Below are positions 32,512 to 45,045 of a stretch of 64,000 nucleotides of DNA, piece by piece. The notes beneath the pieces were generated by a model, which was not told where the DNA came from, searched no databases, and worked only from the letters and a program-made list of their open reading frames with translations. The stretch lies in assembly GCF_002847345.1 (NCBI RefSeq), contig NZ_LXFV01000013.1:1-64000 (forward strand). Reading direction: 5' to 3'. The position numbers were made by a program, and so were the translations under genes. Origin of the DNA: Pectobacterium peruviense. Lineage in GTDB: Bacteria > Pseudomonadota > Gammaproteobacteria > Enterobacterales > Enterobacteriaceae. How positions within the stretch are numbered: the first letter of the stretch is position 1; each line of letters begins with the position of its first letter.

Positions 32512-32529
32512 TTTCTCGTTTTCGCTCAT
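32512..32529. promoter_or_regulatory. Candidate GlpR operator 2 (glpF)
   Basis: TTTCTCGTT followed by TTCGCTCAT, an inverted pair of GlpR-like half-sites with the same 4-bp spacing as operator 1, about 53 bp further downstream (five helical turns). Confidence 0.5.
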
Positions 32530-32629
32530 TAACGATAAATTCACATCATAAATACATTTAAAACAGGGGATGCCGCCAGACGGTATCCTTAGACCTACCA
32601 CTCTGTACGTTACCCAGCAGGAAAAAAAT

Positions 32630-35034
<2,405 letters not shown>

Positions 35035-35043
35035 CTCCCCCAT

Positions 35044-35071
35044 AGCGGGCGCGCCTGTCGCGTCCGTTTTT
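35044..35071 (+). terminator. glpK terminator
   Basis: CGGGCGCG and CGCGTCCG with a short loop, followed by TTTTTT. Likely reduces read-through into glpX. Confidence 0.75.
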
Positions 35072-35156
35072 TCCGCATCACTTAACCGCCCCCCTTCCCC
35101 GTTGTGATAAAATCCTATTCCATATCCTAATGTTGATCGTTTAAGAACCGAGATAC

Positions 35157-35214
35157 CGGGGGCGACCACGGTGCGAGGTCTCCCTGCGGGAACCCCATCA
35201 CCGTGTTTCCCCCT
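35157..35214 (+). other. Long interrupted hairpin before glpX
   Basis: GGGGG (35158-35162) pairs with CCCCC (35109+100 region, 35209-35213), and CACGGTG (35167-35173) with CACCGTG (35199-35205); an inner CCC-TGC-GGG hairpin caps it. No T-run follows, so it looks like a structured leader or mRNA stabiliser rather than a terminator. Confidence 0.6.
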
Positions 35215-35277
35215 AAATTCAGGCTTAAGTGGCTAACATAAGGCGACTCCCTTCCGAACGACAACAGACAGGTATTT

Positions 35278-36288
35278 ATGAAACGTGAATTAGCCATCGA
35301 GTTCTCGCGCGTCACCGAAGCAGCCGCGCTGGCAGGCTATAAGTGGTTAGGCCGTGGCGATAAGAATGCCGCAGACAATGCCGCCGTACAGGCAATGCGG
35401 ATTATGCTAAATCAGGTCAATATCAACGGTCAGATTGTCATCGGCGAAGGGGAAATCGACGAAGCGCCCATGTTGTTCATCGGTGAACAGGTCGGTACCG
35501 GTAAGGGCGATGCCGTTGATATCGCTGTCGATCCGATTGAAGGCACGCGGATGACAGCAATGGGTCAGGCGAATGCGCTAGCCGTGCTGGCCGTCGGCGA
35601 AAAAGGGACATTTCTGCACGCGCCAGACATGTACATGGAAAAGCTGATCGTCGGGCCTGAAGCGAAAGGGTCGATTGACCTCAACCTGCCGCTGGCGGAT
35701 AACCTGCGCAATGTCGCGCTGAAGCTAGGTAAACCGCTCAACCAGTTAACCGTAACTACATTGGCTAAACCGCGTCACGATGCCTGCATCGCGGAAATGC
35801 AGCAGTTGGGAGTGAAAGTGTTCGCCATTCCAGACGGCGACGTAGCCGCATCAATCCTCACCTGCATGCCGGACAGCGAAGTTGACGTACTGTACGGCAT
35901 CGGCGGTGCGCCAGAAGGCGTTATCTCGGCAGCGGTTATCCGTGCGCTCGACGGCGACATGCAAGGGCGCTTGCTGGCACGTCATGAAGTGAAAGGCGAT
36001 AGCGCTGAAAACCGCCGCATAGGCGAAGACGAGCTGGCACGCTGCCGACAAATGGGCATCGAAGCGGGTGGTGTCCTCAAACTTGATGACATGGCGCGCA
36101 ACGATAACGTGATTTTCTCCGCGACTGGCATCACCAAAGGTGATTTGCTGGACGGAATCGCGCGTAAAGGCAACATGGCCACCACAGAAACACTATTGAT
36201 CCGCGGTAAATCTCGTACGATCCGCCGGATTAAATCGACGCACTATCTGGATCGTAAGGATCGCAAGCTGCACGAATTCCTGTTGTAG
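35278..36288 (+). CDS. glpX: Class II fructose-1,6-bisphosphatase
   Basis: Gluconeogenic phosphatase. 336 residues; metal and substrate residues lie in IGEGEIDEAPMLFIG (about 57-71), VDPIEGTRM (about 86) and GIGGAPEGV (about 207). Third gene of the glp cluster, but separated from glpK by 243 bp that contain a terminator and a strong hairpin, so it may have its own promoter. Confidence 0.97.
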   Translation: MKRELAIEFSRVTEAAALAGYKWLGRGDKNAADNAAVQAMRIMLNQVNINGQIVIGEGEIDEAPMLFIGEQVGTGKGDAVDIAVDPIEGTRMTAMGQANALAVLAVGEKGTFLHAPDMYMEKLIVGPEAKGSIDLNLPLADNLRNVALKLGKPLNQLTVTTLAKPRHDACIAEMQQLGVKVFAIPDGDVAASILTCMPDSEVDVLYGIGGAPEGVISAAVIRALDGDMQGRLLARHEVKGDSAENRRIGEDELARCRQMGIEAGGVLKLDDMARNDNVIFSATGITKGDLLDGIARKGNMATTETLLIRGKSRTIRRIKSTHYLDRKDRKLHEFLL

Positions 36289-36380
36289 CAGGCCACTGTC
36301 CGGCTGACTGATTGTTTCACAGTTGTTAATAAATGGCGTATCTTAGACGCACGACTGACGTGCACGAATAATGGCGTCGA

Positions 36381-36577
<197 letters not shown>

Positions 36578-36594
36578 AACAGGAGCAGAAAATT

Positions 36595-37341
36595 ATGGCT
36601 GAGTGGGTAACAGGCAAAGTGGTTCAGGTAGAGAACTGGACAGAAAGTCTGTTTAGCATTCGGGTTCATGCACCCGCCGATTCATTCACTGCCGGGCAGT
36701 ATGGCAAGCTGGCGCTGGAGATTGAGGGTGAAAAAGTGCAGCGCGCGTATTCGTACGTGAATGCACCTAGCGATCCTACACTTGAGTTCTATCTGGTGAC
36801 CGTGCCGGAAGGCAAACTTAGCCCTCATCTGCATGCCATGCAGCCGGGTTCGGAAGTCATGATCGTCAAAGAGGCCGCTGGCTTTTTCGTGCTGGAAGAG
36901 ATTCCTGATTGTGAAACGCTATGGATGCTGGCAACAGGCACGGGCATCGGCCCTTATTTGTCGATCCTTCAAGAAGGCAAGGATCTGGAGCGTTTTAAGA
37001 ACATCGTGCTGGTTCATGCCGCTCGGTTTTCACGCGATCTGAGCTATCTGCCGCTGATGCAGCAGTTACAGCAGCGCTACCACGGCAAACTGCATATTCA
37101 AACGGTGGTTAGCCGGGAAGAGGAAGCAGGCTCACTGACAGGCCGTATTCCTACGTTGATCAGCAACGGCACGCTGGAAGCCGCTGTGGGCTTACCGATG
37201 GATACCGCCACCAGCCATGTCATGCTGTGCGGTAACCCGCAGATGGTGCGTGATACTCAGCTGTTGCTGAAAGAAGAGCGGCAAATGACCAAGCACCTGC
37301 GCCGCAGGCCCGGTCATATGACTGCCGAGAACTATTGGTAA
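36595..37341 (+). CDS. fpr: Ferredoxin/flavodoxin--NADP+ reductase
   Basis: FAD enzyme moving electrons between NADPH and flavodoxin or ferredoxin. 248 residues as in E. coli: FAD-binding RAYSYVNAPSDP (about 50-61), NADP-binding ATGTGIGPYLSIL (about 113-125), CGNPQMVRD, and the characteristic C terminus ending in Trp (TAENYW). The leader is almost wholly made of an ERIC element, so the SoxS-type control known in E. coli may not be conserved. Confidence 0.97.
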   Translation: MAEWVTGKVVQVENWTESLFSIRVHAPADSFTAGQYGKLALEIEGEKVQRAYSYVNAPSDPTLEFYLVTVPEGKLSPHLHAMQPGSEVMIVKEAAGFFVLEEIPDCETLWMLATGTGIGPYLSILQEGKDLERFKNIVLVHAARFSRDLSYLPLMQQLQQRYHGKLHIQTVVSREEEAGSLTGRIPTLISNGTLEAAVGLPMDTATSHVMLCGNPQMVRDTQLLLKEERQMTKHLRRRPGHMTAENYW

Positions 37342-37359
37342 ACAGCGAATTATTCCCAA

Positions 37360-37782
37360 TTAGCGGCGGAAGCGAAACGGCTCCGCCTCTGCTCCAAATC
37401 GGTTTTCCCCTTTTGTCCCCAGAAAAACGCCGCAGTCGAGCAACGTCATCACGACAATCAGGATCGGCAAGAAGCGGCCAATGCCCCACTGCCAGATAGC
37501 GGAAAACATGTACCAATTCCCTGAGGCTAATACCCACGCCACCACTAACAGCAGCGCCCACCAGCCACTTTTGTTACGGTCATGTAGCCGCTTCACCATC
37601 ATCGCCGCTGTCGGCCACAGTAATACCACCAAACCAAACGCCGTAAGTTGCGTATCTAGCCAGTTTTGGCCAGAAAGCGTAAACAATACCGCCATCAGCG
37701 CTACCCAAATAGCCATCCAGAGCCAGAAATCACGACGGCCAATACGGCCTTTAAACGAGAAGCACCATTGCTGTAATGTCAT
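37360..37782 (-). CDS. yiiR: DUF805 family membrane protein YiiR
   Basis: 140 residues. The DUF805 signature FSFKGRIGRRDFW (about 8-20) is followed by about four hydrophobic segments, with KRLHDRNKSGWW between the second and third. Convergent with fpr, as in E. coli. Function of the family is unknown. Confidence 0.9.
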   Translation of the reverse strand: MTLQQWCFSFKGRIGRRDFWLWMAIWVALMAVLFTLSGQNWLDTQLTAFGLVVLLWPTAAMMVKRLHDRNKSGWWALLLVVAWVLASGNWYMFSAIWQWGIGRFLPILIVVMTLLDCGVFLGTKGENRFGAEAEPFRFRR

Positions 37783-37955
37783 TAACGATAACGCCCTGAA
37801 TTATTAGCCTGTCTGGCCGAATTAATCTGTATTTTAGCCCGAGCGATTTTACCTCAACCAAGATGTTTACCTGCAATCTTTACGCGATTTTTGACAACGA
37901 CGTACAAATGCCGCTTTAATCAAACGTATTCTGCCGTTATCGGCCTGGACATCTT

Positions 37956-38579
37956 ATGAAGTGGTTGACCCGAACCCCTATGACACGAAAACGCATCGCT
38001 TCACTGTTGGTTTTATCATCGCTGGTGCTGTACCAGACTCACGCGGGAGCCGATCCAACGTTTCCGCCCAAAGCTTCAGCCAATGCGCCGTACCTGCTGG
38101 CCGGTGCCCCAACCTTCGATCAAACCATCACGCAATTCCGTTCCCGCTATAACCTGAGTAACCCGACGCTGCCGATCGGTGAATTTCGGGTTGTCGATAC
38201 CGGCAATATCATCAGCATGTTGACCCGTGCAGCTAGCCGGATCAACGACCACCTCTATGCTTCAACCGCGCTAGAGAAAGGCACAGGGAAAATCAAAACA
38301 CTGCAAATCACCTGGCTACCGCAGCCGCAGAACGAACAAGAAACCGCAGCGCGTCGTAAACAGGCCATCGACTATATGGCAGCACTGGCACGCACGTTCG
38401 CCCCGTCGCTGACGGAAGAACAAAGTATGAAAAAAGTCACCGAACTGCTGGGAAAAGGCAAAGGACAGCGCTTTTATCAGCAAACGGAAGGAGCCTTACG
38501 CTATGTTGTTGCAGATGACGGCGAAAAAGGGCTAACTTTTGCTGTTGAACCGATTAAGCTAACGCTATCTGAACCGTGA
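37956..38579 (+). CDS. yiiQ: DUF1454 family periplasmic protein YiiQ
   Basis: 207 residues with a cleavable signal peptide ending near THAGA, then APYLLAGAPTFDQTITQFR and the C-terminal block TEGALRYVVADDGEKGLTF shared with E. coli YiiQ. No function is established. Position next to tpiA is conserved. Confidence 0.9.
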   Translation: MKWLTRTPMTRKRIASLLVLSSLVLYQTHAGADPTFPPKASANAPYLLAGAPTFDQTITQFRSRYNLSNPTLPIGEFRVVDTGNIISMLTRAASRINDHLYASTALEKGTGKIKTLQITWLPQPQNEQETAARRKQAIDYMAALARTFAPSLTEEQSMKKVTELLGKGKGQRFYQQTEGALRYVVADDGEKGLTFAVEPIKLTLSEP

Positions 38580-38706
38580 TCAACACGGTAATTAATGACA
38601 AAAAACAGAGCCACGGTCACATTTCGTCTCTATACTGTGGGCAAGTTATATTGCCTAACGGCAGTACTGTTTACTTCATTAATGCGTTTATTCATTAACA
38701 CATTGA

Positions 38707-39504
<798 letters not shown>

Positions 39505-39543
39505 GTTTTTATCGAAAAACAGACGGACAAATGTTCGTCTGAT

Positions 39544-39586
39544 AAAAAAGCCGGTTCACGCTATTGCGCCAACCGGCTTTTTTTAT
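39544..39586 (+). terminator. tpiA terminator
   Basis: AAAAAAGCCGGTT and AACCGGCTTTTTTT around a 16-nt loop; strong, and usable from both sides. Confidence 0.92.
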
Positions 39587-39641
39587 GACGAGCAGGACAC
39601 TCACTACCCTTCTTTTAAGCCATCCGTTCACGGCTCGGCGG

Positions 39642-40745
39642 TTACTTCACCGCTGGGATTTGCTGCGTAATGCAGTGAATATTTCCCCCACCCAGCAGGA
39701 TTTCCCGCGCAGGCACACCGCTAATCACGTAGCCAGGGAACATCTGTTGCAGCAGATCGCGTGCAACATCATCCGTCTTCTCATCCAGCAGTGGGAAAAT
39801 GATCTGCTGATTGCTGATCAGGAAATTCACATAAGACCCTGCTAGGCGAGAACCAGCAAGACGCTCAACCGCATCACCACTGTCCACGCCCTGCGCTTCC
39901 TCGATGGTCGCATAGAGCGGGCCGGGAGCAGGTAGTTTCCAGATTTTCAGCTCACGCCCTTGCGCATCGCGCGCTGCCGACAGAACCTCATAGGCCGCTA
40001 CGGAGCGTGCATACTGTGGATCGTTTTCATCATCGGTCCAGTGCAACGCCACTTCACCGGGGCGCACGAAACAGCACATGTTATCGATATGCCCGTCGGT
40101 TTCGTCGTTGTACACGCCCTCTTCCAGCCAGATAATCGTCGAAATGCTGAGGTAATCACGCATCAACTGTTCGATTTCCGCTTTGCTCAGGTGCGGGTTA
40201 CGGTTCGGATTGAGCAAGCATTCTGCCGTGGTCAGCAGCGTGCCTTCACCATCGACATGGATCGAGCCGCCTTCCAAAATCAGCGGTGCGGCATAGCGCG
40301 CGACCTGGTGATAATCCAGCACCTGTGCTGCGACTTTCTCATCCTGACGCCAGTCTTCGTACAGACCGCCCAGCTCACCGCCCCAGGCGTTGAACTGCCA
40401 GTCGATACCCCGACGCTCGCCAGCCTGATTCAGCACGATAGTTGGGCCAGTGTCGCGCATCCAGGCATCGTCGCTTTCCATTTCCACCAGCGTAACATTC
40501 ACCGGCATCACTTTTTGCGCATCCGCCATGTAGCGTGCAGGCACGCCCATGATAACAGGCGTGTTTTGGGCGATGGCTTCCGCCACGCGCGCGAACGTTT
40601 TCTGCGCCGGAACGCCCCGTTCACGCCAGTTATCGGTACGATACGGCCAAATCATCCACACAGCATCATGCGGTGCCCACTCGGCGGGCATCGCAAAAAC
40701 ATCCTGATGTGGCGTGGTGAGATGAGGAGTTGCTAACTGTGACAT
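39642..40745 (-). CDS. aguA: Agmatine deiminase
   Basis: Hydrolyses agmatine to N-carbamoylputrescine and ammonia. 367 residues with the guanidino-modifying fold: MRDTGPTIV (about 92), [11 protein letters not shown] (about 155), the histidine in ETDGHIDNM (about 215) and the catalytic cysteine in [11 protein letters not shown] (about 357). ATG follows CGGAGATA. Lies 3 bp after aguB, so the two genes form an operon for agmatine to putrescine conversion. Confidence 0.96.
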   Translation of the reverse strand: MSQLATPHLTTPHQDVFAMPAEWAPHDAVWMIWPYRTDNWRERGVPAQKTFARVAEAIAQNTPVIMGVPARYMADAQKVMPVNVTLVEMESDDAWMRDTGPTIVLNQAGERRGIDWQFNAWGGELGGLYEDWRQDEKVAAQVLDYHQVARYAAPLILEGGSIHVDGEGTLLTTAECLLNPNRNPHLSKAEIEQLMRDYLSISTIIWLEEGVYNDETDGHIDNMCCFVRPGEVALHWTDDENDPQYARSVAAYEVLSAARDAQGRELKIWKLPAPGPLYATIEEAQGVDSGDAVERLAGSRLAGSYVNFLISNQQIIFPLLDEKTDDVARDLLQQMFPGYVISGVPAREILLGGGNIHCITQQIPAVK

Positions 40746-40748
40746 CAC

Positions 40749-41633
40749 TTATCTCCGGGTCTTGCCGTCTGAACTGGCAATGGTACCGTACATTTCCGGG
40801 CGACGGTCGCGGAACAGGCCCCATGAGGCGCGCTGAGCAGCAATCGCTTCTAAATCAAATTCATGCACCAGAATAGCTTCGTCCGTCTTATTGGCCTGAG
40901 CCAACAGCGCACCGGTTTGATCGGCAATGAATGAAGAACCGTAGAACGTCATTTCCAGACCGTCGATGTATTTACTGGCTTCTGTACCGATGCGGTTGGA
41001 GGCAATCACTGGCACCAGATTCGCCGCGGCATGTCCTTGCTGAACGCGGGTCCAGTGCGGCTGGCTGTCGATGTCCGGGTAGGCCGGTTCGGAACCAATG
41101 GCAGTCGGATAGAAAATCAGCTCTGCGCCCTGCAATGCCAGGCTGCGTGCGGTTTCAGGGAACCACTGATCCCAACAAATGCCCACGCCGATTTTCGCGT
41201 AGCGCGTCTGCCAGACTTTAAAGCCCGTGTCGCCAGGAATGAAGAACTGCTTTTCCTGATACGCCGGACCGTTCGGAATGTGGGTTTTGCGGTAAACGTC
41301 CAACACAGAACCATCCGCATCAATCATCACCAGCGAGTTGTAATAGGCGTTATTGGCACGCTCAAAGAAGCTCAGCGGCAGCACCACGTTTAGCTCCGCC
41401 GCCAGTGCAGAGAAATGCTTAATCAGCGGGCTGGTTTCCAGCTCCTGCGCCAGCGCATAGTGCTCCGGGCTTTGATCGATGCAGAAATACGGTGCGGCAA
41501 ACAGTTCCTGAATCAGGATAACCTGCGCGCCTTTTGCATGCGCTTGTCGCACCAGTTTTTCAGCGTTTTCGATATTCTTGGGCAGATCCCAGGAACACGC
41601 CATTTGTGTTGCGGCAACGGTAACTTTTTTCAT
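40749..41633 (-). CDS. aguB: N-carbamoylputrescine amidase
   Basis: Nitrilase-superfamily enzyme releasing putrescine, CO2 and ammonia. 294 residues; the Glu-Lys-Cys triad is visible in IQELFAAPYF (about 43), YRKTHIPNG (about 119) and GVGICWDQWFPE (about 155). First gene of aguBA. An ERIC element lies about 120 bp upstream of the start. Confidence 0.96.
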   Translation of the reverse strand: MKKVTVAATQMACSWDLPKNIENAEKLVRQAHAKGAQVILIQELFAAPYFCIDQSPEHYALAQELETSPLIKHFSALAAELNVVLPLSFFERANNAYYNSLVMIDADGSVLDVYRKTHIPNGPAYQEKQFFIPGDTGFKVWQTRYAKIGVGICWDQWFPETARSLALQGAELIFYPTAIGSEPAYPDIDSQPHWTRVQQGHAAANLVPVIASNRIGTEASKYIDGLEMTFYGSSFIADQTGALLAQANKTDEAILVHEFDLEAIAAQRASWGLFRDRRPEMYGTIASSDGKTRR

Positions 41634-41754
41634 GCGAAAACCTCAATAATAACGATATATACCCGCCCTTTTTCACCGGCAAGTATCGGCAATAAGTGTT
41701 TCTCTCGGTCACGATTATGCATCGGCACTAACCGGCGCGGCCTTAACGAGTGTC

Positions 41755-41879
<125 letters not shown>

Positions 41880-42235
41880 GGCCAACACACCTGCGCATAC
41901 CCAATAGGAATATCCTGTTAAGGTATTGACCGAGAATGACATACGCATTATGCCAGTTAATGACAGCACTTCACTATGCTGAAAATGAATGATCTCGCGT
42001 GGCGAACAGAAAAGAAAAAACCGCCTTTTCCACAGCAGTTTCTGTAAAAATCAGTTGAGCGGTAGTAACGGATAGATCGCAAAGACGCTGTAAACACACC
42101 CCTGTGCGCTCGGCTTGCGCCATCCCTGGCGCAAACGCTTTACTCTTCTATTCCGTTACTACCGTTTTCGTTCAGCAAAATAAATTTATCAACAGCCTGA
42201 CTGTCGATGCTCAAGATTAGGAAGAAAGCGATCGC
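41880..42235. other. Non-coding gap between the ERIC and the ABC ATPase gene
   Basis: 356 bp without a convincing gene. It contains a 105-bp unit bounded by 13-bp perfect inverted repeats and an internal hairpin, annotated separately. The rest is AT-rich and may contain the aguB promoter. Confidence 0.6.
42060..42164. repeat. 105-bp element with terminal inverted repeats
   Basis: CGGTAGTAACGGA at the left and TCCGTTACTACCG at the right are perfect 13-bp inverted ends. Inside, TTGCGCCA-TCCC-TGGCGCAA (42115-42134) forms an 8-bp hairpin with a 4-nt loop. No open frame. Could be a miniature transposable element or a structured 3' region of the adjacent operon. Confidence 0.65.
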
Positions 42236-42994
42236 TCAGGCTTCAACGGTATCCGCCTGATGCAGCGCGTGACTGACCGCTTGGCGTTGCTCCAACAAGG
42301 CGGTGCTGGTTCGGTCGCGCGGATAAGCCAAATTGACTGGTAGAATTGCACTAATCCGACCGGGACGGGGTGACATGACGACCACTCTGTCCGCCAGAAA
42401 CACGGCTTCTTCCACATCATGCGTCACCAGCAAGATCGTCAAATCCGTTTGTCGACGAATCTCCGCCAGACGTTCCTGTAACTGCTGTTTGGTCAGCGCA
42501 TCAAGCGCGCCAAAAGGCTCATCCAGCAAGAGAATGCGCGGCGTCGACACCAGCCCACGGGCGATCGCTACACGCTGTGCCATCCCACCAGACAGCTGAT
42601 GCGGCCATGCGTCGGCAAAGTCTTCCAGCCCCATCATCTGGAGATAATGTGCAATTTGCTGCGCAATTTCGGCAGAAGAAAGATTGAGATTAAGCATACC
42701 GAGGCGAATATTGCCCGTTACGGTGAGCCACGGAAACAAACGCGGCTCCTGAAACACCAGGCTAACCTCGTCGGGAATGCCGTTCACAGGCCGATCGCCA
42801 ATCAGAATACGGCCTCGTCCAGTGGTATCAATCCCAGCCGCCAAACGCAGCAGCGTCGATTTACCACAGCCGCTGGCACCAATGACCGCAACCAGCTCGC
42901 CAGCATGCAGCGACAGGTCGATGTCCTGTAACACCGTCAGCGGGACACCGTTGACGGTAAAATGTTTGGTAATGTGCTGAAAATGCAGGGACAT
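42236..42994 (-). CDS. NitT/TauT-type ABC ATPase (SsuB/AtsC-like)
   Basis: 252 residues: Walker A GASGCGKST, Q-loop VFQEPRLFPWLTV, signature LSGGMAQRVAIARGL, Walker B ILLLDEPFGALD, H-loop THDVEEA. The FGALDALTK block is typical of ATPases for nitrate, taurine, sulfonate or sulfate-ester import. The ATG at MSLHFQH follows AACGGAGGAACG and is preferred over an upstream ATG that overlaps the permease stop. Last gene of the minus-strand arm of the TonB-linked island. Confidence 0.88.
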   Translation of the reverse strand: MSLHFQHITKHFTVNGVPLTVLQDIDLSLHAGELVAVIGASGCGKSTLLRLAAGIDTTGRGRILIGDRPVNGIPDEVSLVFQEPRLFPWLTVTGNIRLGMLNLNLSSAEIAQQIAHYLQMMGLEDFADAWPHQLSGGMAQRVAIARGLVSTPRILLLDEPFGALDALTKQQLQERLAEIRRQTDLTILLVTHDVEEAVFLADRVVVMSPRPGRISAILPVNLAYPRDRTSTALLEQRQAVSHALHQADTVEA

Positions 42995-43011
42995 CGTTCC
43001 TCCGTTAGCCA

Positions 43012-44622
43012 TCATGCAAAGCGCCAGCGGGTCAGCCGCCGTTCAGACAAGGTAATCAACCGGGAAAATAGTGCAGCCACCACCGCAATCAGCACCACAC
43101 CGGCCATGATGCGATCGGATTCAAGCAGTTGTTGCGCACGAATCATCATGCCGCCCAATCCTTCTCCCGACGGCATGAAATACTCGGCGCCAATCGCCCC
43201 CGTCCACGCATGCATCAACGCGAGTCGCAGGCCGGAAAACATCGGCGGTAACACGCTGGGTAGTATCAGCGTGCGGAGCGTCTGTACTGGTGTCAGACGC
43301 AGAACCTGCGCCACTTCCAACAACGCAGGTGGTAGCTGGGCGATTCCCTGACGGGTCGCCAGCATGACGGGAAAGAATGCCGCCACAGCGATAAATACGA
43401 TTTTGGCGCTCTCGCCTAAACCGAACCAGGCCGTGATCAGCGGTAGCCAGGCAAATAGCGCCACGCAGCGCAAGGCGGACAACGCCGGATTAAACAGCCT
43501 GTCGGCGATGCGCCAGCCGCCGAGCAACGCACCGACCAGCACACCGATTGCGCTTCCCAGCATAAAGCCCTGTAGTGCGCGCAGCAGGCTGGCATTGAGA
43601 TCGGACAACAGCCCTCCCTGAATCAACCCAGACCACAGCGCGTCAACCACGCTACTCGGCGCGGGAAGAAAAGCCACGTTCACCCACTCTCTCGTACTGC
43701 TTACCTGCCACAAGGCAAGCAATATCAATGGCGCTAACCAAGGCGTCAACGACAGACTCGGCAGTGCATAACTCAGGCTATCGCGCCCCAGCACCGGTGC
43801 TGGCCAGTGAATCCAGCGACGCTCCAGCTTCAGTAGCACACGTTCCCCGGCAAACCCCAATATTCCGATGATCAGAATGCAGACGAATACAAAATCCAAC
43901 ATGAACAGTTGGCGGCTTTGTACCAACAGATAGCCCAGCCCTTCGCTGGATGCCAACAGCTCAACCGCAATCAAGGCGACCCATCCGGTAGAAAACGCCA
44001 GCCGAACGCCCGTCATCACATAAGGCAACATCGCAGGCAGAATCAGATAACGCAGGAAGGCAACCGGTGATAAACGCAGGCTGCGCGCCATTTCGTGCAA
44101 TTTTTGTGGCGTCTGTTGAATACCGGCGCACGTGTAAAGCGTCACCGGCACCGTGACCGATTTCACCAGCACCACCAATTTCAGCGCTTCCCCGATCCCC
44201 AGTGACAGCATCAAAAGCGGGATCCAGGCTAACGTCGGGATCTGCGCGATGACGGTAAATAGCGGCATAAACAGCGCATTCAACCGTCGATTCAGACCGA
44301 ATAAACTGCCCAAAACCAGACCCAGCACGATACCGCCGCTGAAACCAATCACCAGCCGCATCAAGCTGATGGGTAACTGGTGAATCAGCTCTTCAGGAAT
44401 AAAATCCCTTGCACTATCCACCACCGCCAGCGGCGAAGGCAGGATCTGTTCAGACATCCACCCATGCCAACTCGCAAGCCACCAGCTAGCAAGTACCAGC
44501 AGCGGCACGACGAGCGATACGATCAGTGGAATGGCTAGCGCAGAATGTCCCGCCGACAGCGCAACGGCGCTCAGAGAGGTATCAGGAGCGGAACGTATCC
44601 GCAGCGGAGATTTAGGCATCAT
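43012..44622 (-). CDS. Fused double ABC permease (AtsB-like)
   Basis: 536 residues made of two homologous TauC/SsuC-type permease domains in one chain. The first half carries LPSPLAVVDSARDF and the EAA-loop KLHEMARSLRLSPVAFLRYL (about 185-204); the second repeats the plan with LPAPSSVVDALWSG and LLEVAQVLRLTPVQTLRTLI (about 437-456). A normal SsuC is about 260 residues and works as a homodimer, so this fusion provides the whole channel. AtsB of the pseudomonad sulfate-ester importer has the same two-domain plan. Two adjacent ATGs are possible starts. Confidence 0.88.
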   Translation of the reverse strand: MMPKSPLRIRSAPDTSLSAVALSAGHSALAIPLIVSLVVPLLVLASWWLASWHGWMSEQILPSPLAVVDSARDFIPEELIHQLPISLMRLVIGFSGGIVLGLVLGSLFGLNRRLNALFMPLFTVIAQIPTLAWIPLLMLSLGIGEALKLVVLVKSVTVPVTLYTCAGIQQTPQKLHEMARSLRLSPVAFLRYLILPAMLPYVMTGVRLAFSTGWVALIAVELLASSEGLGYLLVQSRQLFMLDFVFVCILIIGILGFAGERVLLKLERRWIHWPAPVLGRDSLSYALPSLSLTPWLAPLILLALWQVSSTREWVNVAFLPAPSSVVDALWSGLIQGGLLSDLNASLLRALQGFMLGSAIGVLVGALLGGWRIADRLFNPALSALRCVALFAWLPLITAWFGLGESAKIVFIAVAAFFPVMLATRQGIAQLPPALLEVAQVLRLTPVQTLRTLILPSVLPPMFSGLRLALMHAWTGAIGAEYFMPSGEGLGGMMIRAQQLLESDRIMAGVVLIAVVAALFSRLITLSERRLTRWRFA

Positions 44623-44642
44623 GATCGTCGGTATCCGCAGCG

Positions 44643-45044
44643 TTATTTTTGCGTCAGCAGGGAGAGACGGGTAATCCCCGCCTGCTCGACATCGGCCAGC
44701 AGCGCGGCGACATCACCGTAATTCGCTTCTTTATCCGCCTGCACCTGCACCACCAAATCTGCATTACCCGCTTTCGCCTGCTGCAAGCGCGGCACCAGTT
44801 GTTCCCGCGCTAGGTTTTCTTTATTGATGAAGAGGCGCTGCTCACCATCAATGCTAATAACAATCGGATCGGTGCGATCGACCGGAGACACCGCCGCCGT
44901 TTTTGGTAGCTGAATAGGAATGGCATTGGTCAGCATCGGCGCGGTCACGATAAACACCACCAGCAATACCAGCATGACATCCACGAGCGGCGTGATATTC
45001 ATTTCACTCATCACGTCGTCGTCATTACGCGAGGTAAACGCCAT
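44643..45044 (-). CDS. exbD: ExbD-family energy transducer
   Basis: 133 residues: short cytoplasmic tail, one membrane helix (PLVDVMLVLLVVFIVTAPML, about 19-38) with the conserved protonatable Asp at its start, and a periplasmic domain. Works with ExbB to power TonB using the proton gradient. 1-bp gap after exbB. Because it is in the operon with the ABC genes, it probably serves the island's own receptor. Confidence 0.92.
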   Translation of the reverse strand: MAFTSRNDDDVMSEMNITPLVDVMLVLLVVFIVTAPMLTNAIPIQLPKTAAVSPVDRTDPIVISIDGEQRLFINKENLAREQLVPRLQQAKAGNADLVVQVQADKEANYGDVAALLADVEQAGITRLSLLTQK

Positions 45045-45045
45045 C

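Larger units (their letters stand above)
32080..32629. other. Intergenic region upstream of glpF
   Basis: 550 bp between zapB and glpF with no convincing gene. It holds three 21-bp tandem units (32310-32372), two candidate GlpR palindromes nearer glpF, and an AT-rich promoter stretch. CRP half-sites (for example TTCACAT at 32539) are visible but no full site stands out. Confidence 0.7.

Noticed and set aside
39960-40736. 258-codon frame antisense to aguA
   Set aside because: aguA is unambiguous (catalytic Cys, His and Glu motifs visible); the antisense product is Arg/His-rich with no recognisable domain.
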